Below are positions 1 to 6,422 of a DNA stretch of 11,764 nt, one piece after another (positions within the stretch are counted from its first letter, which is position 1; every line of letters starts with the position of its first letter). The position numbers and the translations under genes were made by a program. Origin of the DNA: an uncultured Selenomonas sp. (GTDB taxonomy: Bacteria > Bacillota > Negativicutes > Selenomonadales > Selenomonadaceae); the NCBI GenBank assembly GCA_905373085.1, contig CAJPRR010000063.1:1-11764 (forward strand). Direction: 5' to 3'. The notes below the pieces were generated by a model. It worked only from the letters and a program-made list of their open reading frames with translations. It had not been told where the DNA came from and made no database searches.

Positions 1-269
1 ATGTAGCGCGGCACGGCGCCCGTCATCGCGAGGTCGTTGACCGTGCCGCAGACGGCGAGCTTGCCAATGTCGCCGCCGGGGAAGAAGCGCGGCGCGACGA
101 CGAAGGAATCCGTCGTGAAGGCGGTCTTGCCGCCGAGGTAGAGCGCCGCGCCGTCGTGCATTTTCTGCAGGAACTCATTGCCGAAGGCAGGCAGGATGAC
201 GCTCTCCATCAGCGCTTGGCTCAGGCTGCCGCCCGCGCCGTGCGCGAGCGTGATCTTCTCATTTTCCAA
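1..269 (-). CDS. hypE: HypE, hydrogenase Fe-cyanide maturation (3' end cut by window)
   Basis: Only the first 89 codons lie in the window. HypE dehydrates the thiocarboxamide on its C-terminal cysteine to a thiocyanate, which supplies the CN ligands of the NiFe site iron. The visible part has the family's N-terminal signature: ITLAHGAGG near residue 6, then a segment with TDSFVV, PGGDIGKLAVCGT and NDLAMTGA, as in the PurM/AIRS-like ATP-binding fold. The start is a TTG at 269, because GGAGGT sits 6 nt upstream and no ATG fits the frame; the ATG at 262 is in another frame and stops after 13 codons. It overlaps the end of hypD by 11 bases, so translation is probably coupled. The catalytic C-terminal cysteine lies beyond the window and cannot be checked. 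Confidence 0.93.
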   Translation of the reverse strand, partial: MENEKITLAHGAGGSLSQALMESVILPAFGNEFLQKMHDGAALYLGGKTAFTTDSFVVAPRFFPGGDIGKLAVCGTVNDLAMTGAVPRY

Positions 270-1365
270 AGTGAAACCTCCCTCGGCCGTACTTGTACCA
301 GGCGGCGCACACGCCCTCGACCGACACCATGCACGGCCCTGCGGCGTGCGTCGGCACGCATGCCTTCGCGAAGAGCGTACAGTCCGTCGGGCGCACCGCG
401 CCGCGCAGAACCTCGCCGCAGCGGCACGCCGTCTTCTTCTCCACGCGCTCGACTTCGACGGGCAGTCGTCGCTCGGCATCGAACGCGGCGAACTCCTCGC
501 GCATGCGAAGCCCCGAGCGCTCGATGACGCCGAGGCCGCGCCACTCGTCCGCCGTCTCCTCGTAGACGCGCGCGAGGACGGCGAGCGCGGCGGGGTTGCC
601 CTCTTCGCGCACGACGGAGCCGTACTCGTTCTCGATGCGGGCTTCATTCGCCACCGTCTGCCGCACGAGCCGCCAGACAGCGCGCAGGATCGCGAGCGGC
701 GTGAAGCCCGCGACGACGCCGGGCTTATGCGCCTCATCGGCGAGAAAGGCGTAGGGGCGCGTGCCCGTGACGACGCACGCGTGCCCGGGCAGCAGGAAGC
801 CGTCGACATGCACATCGGGATCAGCCAAGAGGAGCTTCACGGCAGGCGGCACGAGTTTCTGCGCCGACAGGACGCAGAAGTTCTTCAGTCCCTCCTCCTT
901 TGCCGAGAGCACCGCCGCCGCCTCGGTCGGCGCTGTCGTCTCAAAGCCGACGCCGAGGAAGACGACCGTCCTTTCGGGATTCTCCCGCGCGGCGGCAAGC
1001 GCGTCGAGCGGCGAGTAGACGACGCGTAAACATGCGCCCGCCGCACGCGCATCTGCAAGGCTTTCGCGGCTGCCCGGTACCTTGAGCATGTCGCCGAACG
1101 TCGCGACGATGACGCCCTCCCTCTTCGCGCAGGCAATCGCCTTGTCCATGTAGGCGTCGCTCGTCACGCACACGGGACAGCCGGGGCCGGAGACAAGCTC
1201 GATGTTCTCGGGCAGAATCTGCCGAAGTCCCGCGCGGAAGATGGCGACCGTGTGCGTGCCGCAGACCTCCATATAGCGAAGATGCCTGCCCGCGGCAAGG
1301 CGCTCGATGTCAGCAAGGAGCGCCCTTGCCGCTTCCTTTTCTTCTTGCGGCGTGAGTTTCTTCAA
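259..1365 (-). CDS. hypD: HypD, Fe-S scaffold for Fe(CN)2CO assembly
   Basis: HypD works with HypC as the cytoplasmic scaffold on which iron receives its CN and CO ligands before transfer to the large subunit. The 368-residue product has the family landmarks: CGTH at Cys35-His38, GPGCPVC with Cys63 and Cys66 (equivalent to the E. coli Cys41/69/72 region), GFETTAP, PGHACVVTG, and a C-terminal cysteine-rich region (CRCGEVLRG, CTLFAKAC, GPCMVSVEGVC) that ligates a [4Fe-4S] cluster. Length is normal for the family. I place the start at TTG 1365, which has GGGGA about 6 nt upstream and gives the sequence MKKLTPQEEK. A longer frame from 1404 would run into hypC and begins with an Arg/Cys-rich stretch that does not look like HypD. 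The gap to hypC is 16 bases; the end overlaps hypE. Confidence 0.95.
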   Translation of the reverse strand: MKKLTPQEEKEAARALLADIERLAAGRHLRYMEVCGTHTVAIFRAGLRQILPENIELVSGPGCPVCVTSDAYMDKAIACAKREGVIVATFGDMLKVPGSRESLADARAAGACLRVVYSPLDALAAARENPERTVVFLGVGFETTAPTEAAAVLSAKEEGLKNFCVLSAQKLVPPAVKLLLADPDVHVDGFLLPGHACVVTGTRPYAFLADEAHKPGVVAGFTPLAILRAVWRLVRQTVANEARIENEYGSVVREEGNPAALAVLARVYEETADEWRGLGVIERSGLRMREEFAAFDAERRLPVEVERVEKKTACRCGEVLRGAVRPTDCTLFAKACVPTHAAGPCMVSVEGVCAAWYKYGRGRFHFGK

Positions 1366-1381
1366 GGCATTTCCCCGCTTC

Positions 1382-1612
1382 CTACAGCACCGTGCGCGGC
1401 GCACCCTTCATCTCGGCGAGCAGCGCGTACGTTTCTTCGGCGTCTTTTTCCTCAACGATCTGCATGGCAAAGCCCGCATGTACGAGCACGTAGTCGCCGA
1501 GCTTCGCCTCAGGCAGCAGCATGAGGCTCGCCTCGCGCTCCACGCCGTTGACGGCGACGCGGGCTACGCTGCCCGCAATATCGAGCACCTTCGCCGGTAC
1601 AGCAAGACACAT
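1382..1612 (-). CDS. hypC: HypC, hydrogenase maturation chaperone
   Basis: This small (76 aa) HypC/HupF-family chaperone carries the iron centre between HypD and the large-subunit precursor. It starts MCLAVPAKV, so the essential Cys2 that binds iron and the precursor is present, and His45 lies in the conserved LVHAGFAM segment. The C-terminal half (IVEEKDAEETYALLAEM) is a typical helix. The ATG at 1612 overlaps the last base of the protease stop codon (TGATG), which indicates translational coupling with hyaD. As the only HypC in view, it probably serves the HyaB encoded in the same operon. Confidence 0.96.
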   Translation of the reverse strand: MCLAVPAKVLDIAGSVARVAVNGVEREASLMLLPEAKLGDYVLVHAGFAMQIVEEKDAEETYALLAEMKGAPRTVL

Positions 1613-2349
1613 CAGCCTTCGCCTCCCTTCGTCAGAAGCTCATGCGGCAAAGTCTGCCGCGCCGTGCGCATCGCCTCGCCCGCCTGCTTCATCGGCACAT
1701 CGAGCGGCGCATCGGCCTCGTCCTCTGCGACGAAACCGCACGAAGCGTCCGCCTTCTCATGCTTCGCCTCGGCGACGCGCGTGAAGGCGACCTCGCGAGA
1801 GGCGTCCTTCGCCCGCACCTCGATGCCCCAGCGCGAAAGCACGTCGATGGCTCGACGCTCGATCTCGGGCAGAAGCGCCTCCATCTGCGGGCTGAGCGCG
1901 ACGCCCGCGCCGACGGCGTAAGGCTGTGCGCCGAGCACGACGACGTCGGGAATCGCGCGTCCCGTCACGGAAAGTGTCGCGAGCACGTCCTGAATGCCGA
2001 CCTCGTGCACCGACAGCTTGTCCTGGAAGTGCGCCGATATTCCCTCATTCTCAAAGCGAAAGAGCGTGCCCGCCTCCTTGCCGCCGTTGACGGAATCGAG
2101 CACGAGAAGATGCTCCGTGCCCGTGATGACGCCCAGAAGCTCCGCGCCGAGCGTGCCGCCGTCGATGATCTGCACGGCAGGCGGGAAGTCGTACTTCTCG
2201 CGCAGGAGTTCGGCGGCACGCACGCCGAAGCCCTCGTCCTGCAGGATGACGTTGCCGATGCCGAGAACCGTCACGGCGGGCGTCGCCTCAAGCTCTTTTC
2301 TCGCACGCTCGATCTCTTCGGGCGATACGCCCAAGAACGCTGCACTCAT
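1612..2349 (-). CDS. hyaD: HyaD/HybD-type hydrogenase maturation endopeptidase with extended tail
   Basis: This is a nickel-dependent M52-family endopeptidase that removes the C-terminal tail of the large subunit once nickel is in place. The core has GIGNVILQDEGFGVRA, giving Glu39 (HybD Glu16), Asp85 in LLVLDSVNGG (HybD Asp62) and His115 in LSVHEVG (HybD His93), so the three nickel ligands are present. The start at ATG 2349 has GGAGG about 7 nt upstream and overlaps the hypB stop as ATGA; an earlier in-frame start at 2391 lies inside hypB. At 245 residues it is longer than usual (roughly 160-200). About 24 residues precede the core, and about 67 residues after Val178 form a charged tail with one Cys that I do not recognise. 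It should act on HyaB, whose predicted tail after His611 is 24 residues. Confidence 0.93.
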   Translation of the reverse strand: MSAAFLGVSPEEIERARKELEATPAVTVLGIGNVILQDEGFGVRAAELLREKYDFPPAVQIIDGGTLGAELLGVITGTEHLLVLDSVNGGKEAGTLFRFENEGISAHFQDKLSVHEVGIQDVLATLSVTGRAIPDVVVLGAQPYAVGAGVALSPQMEALLPEIERRAIDVLSRWGIEVRAKDASREVAFTRVAEAKHEKADASCGFVAEDEADAPLDVPMKQAGEAMRTARQTLPHELLTKGGEG

Positions 2350-3011
2350 CGAGCCGCCTCCTTCTTCTCGCGCACATTCTTCCGAAGCCACGAGAGCCAG
2401 GATTCAAGCCCCTCGCCCGTGCGGCACGCGATCGCCATGACCTCGACGCCCGGATGGAGCGTCCGAATGTCGTCCGCCGCGCTCTCCAGATCGAAGTCCG
2501 TGTAAGGCAGGAGGTCGACTTTGTTGAGGAGCGCCGCATCGGCCTCCTTGAACATCAGCGGGTACTTCAGGGGCTTGTCGTCACCCTCCGTGATCGACAG
2601 CACGACCGCTTTCTTGTCCTGCCCCAGCTCGAATTCCGCCGGGCAGACGAGATTGCCGACATTCTCGATGATGAGCATGTCGAGCGCGGCGAGGTCGAGG
2701 GAAGAGAGCGCACTCTTGATCATCGGCGCATCGAGATGACAGCCGCCGCTCGTGTTGATCTGCACGACGGGCACGCCGAGGCGGTCGATGCGCTCGGCGT
2801 CCTTCGACGTGAAGAGATCGCCCTCGATGACGGCGAGACGCATCTCATCCTTCAGTGCTTCCAACGTGCGCTCCAGGAGCGTCGTCTTGCCCGCGCCCGG
2901 CGATCCCATGAGATTGAGCACGAAAATCCCGTTCCGCTGAAAAAGCGCCGCATTCTCCGCTGCTGCCTCATCATTCATCGCCAGAACGTTCTTCATGACC
3001 TTGACTTCCAT
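2346..3011 (-). CDS. hypB: HypB, GTPase for nickel insertion
   Basis: HypB is the SIMIBI-class GTPase that, with HypA, delivers nickel to the hydrogenase large subunit. The 221-residue product has the P-loop GSPGAGKTT (36-44), a GTP-binding NKVD, and the dimer-interface metal site Cys91-His92 (SGGCHL) plus Cys123 (NVGNLVCP), matching the conserved low-affinity site of the family. It lacks both the N-terminal CxxCGC high-affinity nickel site known from E. coli HypB and a His-rich stretch; the P-loop starts only 36 residues in. The start at ATG 3011 lies 4 bases after the hypA stop, with GGAGGT 11 nt upstream; ATG 2996 is an alternative that changes only five residues. Its end overlaps hyaD (ATGA). 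The missing nickel motif appears instead at the start of the small protein at 3459-3701. Confidence 0.96.
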   Translation of the reverse strand: MEVKVMKNVLAMNDEAAAENAALFQRNGIFVLNLMGSPGAGKTTLLERTLEALKDEMRLAVIEGDLFTSKDAERIDRLGVPVVQINTSGGCHLDAPMIKSALSSLDLAALDMLIIENVGNLVCPAEFELGQDKKAVVLSITEGDDKPLKYPLMFKEADAALLNKVDLLPYTDFDLESAADDIRTLHPGVEVMAIACRTGEGLESWLSWLRKNVREKKEAAR

Positions 3012-3015
3012 TTTC

Positions 3016-3357
3016 TTAGTCCACCTCCAAAGATTCCACCTTGAGTTCGCGTCCCGAGATGATTTCAAGTGCACCGTTCCTGCACGAAGGGCACAAGAAG
3101 CTGTATCGCTCGACATGCTGCTCCTTGCCGCAAGCCGCACAGCGTCCGACGAGCGGCACGCGCTCGATGTCGAGCGCCGCGCCGTCTGCCGCCGTGCCTT
3201 TTGTCAGAGCCTCGAAGCAAAAGAGCAGCGACTCGCATTCCACGCCCGCCATTTCACCGACGAGCAGCTTCACGCGCGCGACGCGCTTCGCCTCGTTTTC
3301 CTCCATCGCCTTGAGCGCGATGTCCAAAATGCCCTCGGCGATCGCCATTTCATGCAC
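3016..3357 (-). CDS. hypA: HypA, nickel metallochaperone
   Basis: HypA binds nickel through its N-terminal MHE and docks with HypB and the large subunit. The 113-residue product starts MHEMAIAEG when read from a GTG at 3357, so the Ni-binding His2 and Glu3 are present. The zinc site is Cys73/Cys76 (CAAC) and Cys89/Cys92 (CPSC). GTG 3357 is chosen because it restores the invariant MHE and has GGAGG 7 nt upstream; the ATG at residue 4 would delete the nickel ligands. It is separated from the preceding gene by 101 bases containing a terminator-like hairpin, and is followed after 4 bases by hypB. Confidence 0.95.
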   Translation of the reverse strand: MHEMAIAEGILDIALKAMEENEAKRVARVKLLVGEMAGVECESLLFCFEALTKGTAADGAALDIERVPLVGRCAACGKEQHVERYSFLCPSCRNGALEIISGRELKVESLEVD

Positions 3358-3375
3358 CGAACTTCCTCCTATGCG

Positions 3376-3413
3376 AAAAGCGCCCCCTCCGGCGGCTTGC
3401 CGAAAGGGGGCGC
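3376..3413 (-). terminator. Terminator/attenuator-like hairpin between the structural genes and hypA
   Basis: Perfect 8-bp arms (gcgccccc and gggggcgc, 3380-3413) enclose a smaller CGGC/GCCG stem. On the minus strand the stem is followed at once by TTTT and then, after CGCATA, by the hypA ribosome binding site. It could be an intrinsic terminator giving partial read-through, or an mRNA processing or stability element that sets the ratio of hya to hyp message. The T-run is short, so full termination is unlikely. The genes on both sides belong to one pathway, so some read-through would be expected. Confidence 0.6.
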
Positions 3414-3458
3414 CATCTTTCCCTGTTGAAACGATGCGGCAAAAGCGCACCGCCCGAC

Positions 3459-3701
3459 TCAGAGCGCAGCCGAAAGGCCTCGCTCCTCGAAAATGCCAAG
3501 AATCTCCGTGAGTTTTGTCTTCGCCGGATCGTAGTCGACCGTCGTCTCGCCGTCGTGCGCGTGGATGTGCACGTAAAGCACGCCCGCAAGACCCAAAAGC
3601 GCCTTTTCCGCGCCCTTCGCCGACTCTTCCGTATAGCCTTTGACGTTGAACTGCAGGCGCGTATTGCCGTTCGACGCGCCGCAGCCGCATTCTTTACACA
3701 T
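3459..3701 (-). CDS. Small HMA-like Cys/His protein with HypB-type nickel motif
   Basis: This 80-residue protein sits between hyaC (15-base gap) and hypA. It opens with MCKECGCGASNG: Cys2, Cys5 and Cys7 match in position the high-affinity nickel site of E. coli HypB (MCTTCGCG). After it comes a body with the rhythm of a heavy-metal-associated beta-alpha-beta-beta fold: LQFNVKGY, a helix over 24-38, VLYVHIHAHDG, TTVDYDP, and a second helix. It lacks the usual HMA GMxCxxC loop; at that place it has KGYTEES. Three alternating histidines, 45, 47 and 49, could add metal ligands. The ATG at 3701 has AAGGA about 8 nt upstream. No named family is certain. From context and motif I infer a nickel-binding metallochaperone for hydrogenase maturation; copper or zinc binding is the alternative. 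The presence of the gene is more certain than its role. Confidence 0.85.
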   Translation of the reverse strand: MCKECGCGASNGNTRLQFNVKGYTEESAKGAEKALLGLAGVLYVHIHAHDGETTVDYDPAKTKLTEILGIFEERGLSAAL

Positions 3702-3716
3702 AGACCTCTTCCTTCC

Positions 3717-4433
3717 TCAGCTCGCCCTGCCCCTGTGCTCTTCCTCGGGATGGCTGAGCTGGTAAGCGTCGAGCGGCTCGTGCGTCAGGATCTTCCTGCC
3801 GGAGAACATGCTCGACACTTCGCTCTCGCCCTCCATGAACTCCGCGCGGATGACCATGTAGAGATGGCCGATGGCGAAGAGGATGATGAACCAGGCGACG
3901 TAGTGGTGCACGAGGTGCGCCATGAACTCGTTGCCCAAGAGCGTGATGGCCCAGCCGAATAGCATGAAGGACACGCTTTCCGGCTCGTTCGCGCCGTACA
4001 TCGCAAAGCCCGTCAAGACCTCGATGGCGACGAGCACGTAGAGCAGCGTGTACGACATGCGCGCGATCGGATTCCTCAGGTACGACTTGTGCTCGTAGCG
4101 CACAAAGATGTAATGCAGGATGACGTCGCCGATCGCCCGCCAGAAAAGCCCTTCCCAGAAGCGCGGGAAGAGACGGTCGCCGCGGTTCACATAGAAGCCG
4201 TAGATCCTCAGAAGGAAGGCCGCCATGAAGGTGAACGCTGCGATGAAATGGATGTTTCGGATGTTGTCCGTCGTCATGCCGCTGAACGTCGGCTCGACGG
4301 AGTAAATGAGCCAAGGCTCGGTGATCATCAATCCCGTCGCAAAGAGGACCGAGATGCAGACGACCATGATCCAGTGAAAGATCCTGAGCCAAGGACTGAA
4401 AACGTAGTAGATCCTGCGTTTGACTTCTCTCAT
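3717..4433 (-). CDS. hyaC: HyaC-type [NiFe]-hydrogenase cytochrome b subunit
   Basis: This diheme b-type membrane subunit anchors the periplasm-facing hydrogenase dimer and passes electrons from its Fe-S chain to the quinone pool. The 238-residue protein has four hydrophobic segments, about 18-37, 60-82, 126-147 and 173-195. Candidate heme ligands are His20 (LRIFHW), His62 (NIHFIAAF), His176/His177 (HLVHHYVAW) and His190 (AIGHLYM), the pattern of the Ni/Fe-hydrogenase b-type cytochrome family. The start at ATG 4433 has AGGGA 8 nt upstream. It is separated from hyaB by 81 bases that contain a 9-bp hairpin. Its place directly after the small and large subunits supports an uptake, quinone-linked hydrogenase and not a soluble one. 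Confidence 0.95.
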   Translation of the reverse strand: MREVKRRIYYVFSPWLRIFHWIMVVCISVLFATGLMITEPWLIYSVEPTFSGMTTDNIRNIHFIAAFTFMAAFLLRIYGFYVNRGDRLFPRFWEGLFWRAIGDVILHYIFVRYEHKSYLRNPIARMSYTLLYVLVAIEVLTGFAMYGANEPESVSFMLFGWAITLLGNEFMAHLVHHYVAWFIILFAIGHLYMVIRAEFMEGESEVSSMFSGRKILTHEPLDAYQLSHPEEEHRGRAS

Positions 4434-4447
4434 ATCACATGTCCCTG

Positions 4448-4486
4448 CTGCCGCGAAACGCGCGATGAACGCCCCGCTCGCGGCAG
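4448..4486. repeat. Intergenic hairpin between hyaB and hyaC
   Basis: Perfect 9-bp inverted arms (ctgccgcga at 4448-4456, tcgcggcag at 4478-4486) enclose a 21-nt GC-rich loop. It fills the only sizeable gap between the three structural genes. No T-run follows on the minus strand, so it is not an intrinsic terminator. It more likely stabilises or separates the hyaAB message from hyaC, or affects access to the hyaC ribosome binding site a few bases beyond. Confidence 0.5.
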
Positions 4487-4514
4487 TTTCTCCTTTCCAC
4501 GATGCGTGATCGTT

Positions 4515-6422
4515 CTATTCTTCCACCTGCAGTCCTGCATAGGGATCGGTCGTCATGATCTTGAGCGTGTCGCCGTTCGCGTTGTAGACGTGCGTGGAGC
4601 AGGCCATGCACGGATCGAACGAGCGGATGACGCGCACGATCTCCAAGGGCTTGTCGGGCACGGCGACGCGCGTGTCCATCATCGCCATCTCGTAAGCGCC
4701 GTGACCTGCCGCATCGTCGCGCGGGCAAGCGTTCCACGTCGTCGGCACGACGCACTGATAGTTCGCGATCTTGCCGTTCTTGATGACGACCCAGTGCGAG
4801 AGCGCGCCGCGCGGCGCGTCGTAGAGGCCGACGCCCTTCGCTTCCTTCGGCCACGTCACGGGATCCCATTTTTCGGATGTTGCAACCGTGAGATCGCCGC
4901 CCTTGATGTTCGCGATGAGCTTGTCGAAATAGTACTTCTCGATCTCGGCGTTGAGCTGCGCGTCGAGTGCACGAGCCGCCGTGCGGCCGACCATCGTCGG
5001 CAGCCAGACCTCGGGCGCGAGGCCGATCGCCTTCGACACCGCATCCATCTGGTTGAGCATGAGCTGCTCCGCCCACGTCGGATCGGGCAGGAGGCCCTTC
5101 TTCGCCTTGACGTAGATGATGATGTAGCGCGCCAGAGGACCGACCTCGGCGAGCTTGCCGCGCCATTTCGGCGTCTTGAGCCACGAGTACTTGCCCTTCT
5201 CGTTGAGCTCCTGCCAGTTCGTTTGCGTGCCGACCTTCGGCGCCGTGTACTTCGGCCTTGTCTGTCCTGCCCACGGATGGAGATCGCTCTCCGCGCCCTC
5301 GTACTCGTACCATGCGTGCTCGACGCCCTCGGTGAAGGCGACAGGATCGGACAGATCCTCCGCCTTGACCTCCGTGAAGGTCGCCGCCGCAAGGCCTGCG
5401 CCGAAGTTCTCGACGACGCCGTTCGAGCGGATCAAGAGCTGGCGCATGAAGTCGCCGTTTCGCGTGCCCGTGTAGCTCTGCTCGGGGAACTGGCCGAACG
5501 CCATGACGCAATGCTTGGCGAGGCCGCCGCCGTCCACCTTGCCCGCCTTGACGTAGAGCGAGCCGATGGCGAGCACGTCGGGCAGATAGTATTCGTTGAC
5601 AATCGTGCGCGTGAGGTTCACGGCGCGGTCAACGATGGCGAGACGAGCCGTGTTGATCGGCGCATTGCCGTCGTCGAGGGAGATCGCGCACGGCATGCCG
5701 CCGACGACATAGTGCGCGTGCGGGTTCTTGCCGCCGAATACGACGTGCGGCGTCATGAGTTCACGGTGCTTGTCGAGCATCTCAAGATAGTGGACGACCG
5801 CGATGAGATGCACCTCGGGCGGCAGGATCTTGTAGTCGGGGTGATCCCACCAATTCGCCGCAAAGATGCCGAGCTGCCCGCTCTTGACGATCTGCTCGAT
5901 CTTCTGCTTGAAAGCCGCGAAGTATTCGGGCGTCGCATTCGGGAAGTCCTTCGGATACGCTTCCGTATTGAGGCCCGCAGGGCCGGCAAAAGGCAGGCGC
6001 AGCTTGAGGATCTCACGCTGCAGGTTCGCCGCTGCCGCAGGATCTGCCGCCAGAGCCTCGACGGGGCTGACCCAGTCGAGCGCGTGCAGATGATAGAAAT
6101 GCACGAGATGATCCTGCACCGTCAGACAGCCTGCCATGATATTGCGGATATAGTTCGCGTTCGTCGGGATGCGGATGCCGAGCGCATCTTCGACGGCGCG
6201 TACAGCACACAGCGCGTGCGCCGTCGTGCAGACGCCGCATATACGCTGGATGTACGCCCACGCGTCGCGCGGATCGCGCCCGTTCATGACGAGTTCGAGG
6301 CCGCGCCATGCCGTGCCGCTCGAAAGAGCATCCGTGACCTTGCCCGTCGCCTCGTCCACCTGCACCTCGACGCGCAGATGCCCTTCGATTCTCGTTACCG
6401 GATCGACCGTTACATGTTTCAT
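4515..6422 (-). CDS. hyaB: [NiFe]-hydrogenase large subunit
   Basis: This is the catalytic subunit, binding the NiFe(CN)2CO centre that splits H2. The N-terminal motif RICGVCTTAH gives Cys62 and Cys65, and the C-terminal motif DPCMACSTH gives Cys605 and Cys608, so all four nickel ligands are present. DPVTRIEGHLR near residue 7 and the FAANWWDHPDY region are typical of membrane-bound group 1 enzymes. The precursor is 635 residues. Cleavage after His611 by the HyaD protease would release a 24-residue tail, somewhat longer than the tail of about 15 residues in E. coli. The start at ATG 6422 overlaps the hyaA stop codon (ATGA), so the two subunits are made together. It has no signal peptide and should cross the membrane with the Tat-targeted small subunit. 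Subgroup (1b-like) is judged only from the HyaC partner and the small-subunit cysteines. Confidence 0.97.
   Translation of the reverse strand: MKHVTVDPVTRIEGHLRVEVQVDEATGKVTDALSSGTAWRGLELVMNGRDPRDAWAYIQRICGVCTTAHALCAVRAVEDALGIRIPTNANYIRNIMAGCLTVQDHLVHFYHLHALDWVSPVEALAADPAAAANLQREILKLRLPFAGPAGLNTEAYPKDFPNATPEYFAAFKQKIEQIVKSGQLGIFAANWWDHPDYKILPPEVHLIAVVHYLEMLDKHRELMTPHVVFGGKNPHAHYVVGGMPCAISLDDGNAPINTARLAIVDRAVNLTRTIVNEYYLPDVLAIGSLYVKAGKVDGGGLAKHCVMAFGQFPEQSYTGTRNGDFMRQLLIRSNGVVENFGAGLAAATFTEVKAEDLSDPVAFTEGVEHAWYEYEGAESDLHPWAGQTRPKYTAPKVGTQTNWQELNEKGKYSWLKTPKWRGKLAEVGPLARYIIIYVKAKKGLLPDPTWAEQLMLNQMDAVSKAIGLAPEVWLPTMVGRTAARALDAQLNAEIEKYYFDKLIANIKGGDLTVATSEKWDPVTWPKEAKGVGLYDAPRGALSHWVVIKNGKIANYQCVVPTTWNACPRDDAAGHGAYEMAMMDTRVAVPDKPLEIVRVIRSFDPCMACSTHVYNANGDTLKIMTTDPYAGLQVEE

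Noticed and set aside
4435..4500. 21-codon GTG frame in the hyaB-hyaC gap
   Set aside because: There is no Shine-Dalgarno sequence at a suitable distance, the composition is Arg-rich, and the hairpin explains the sequence better.
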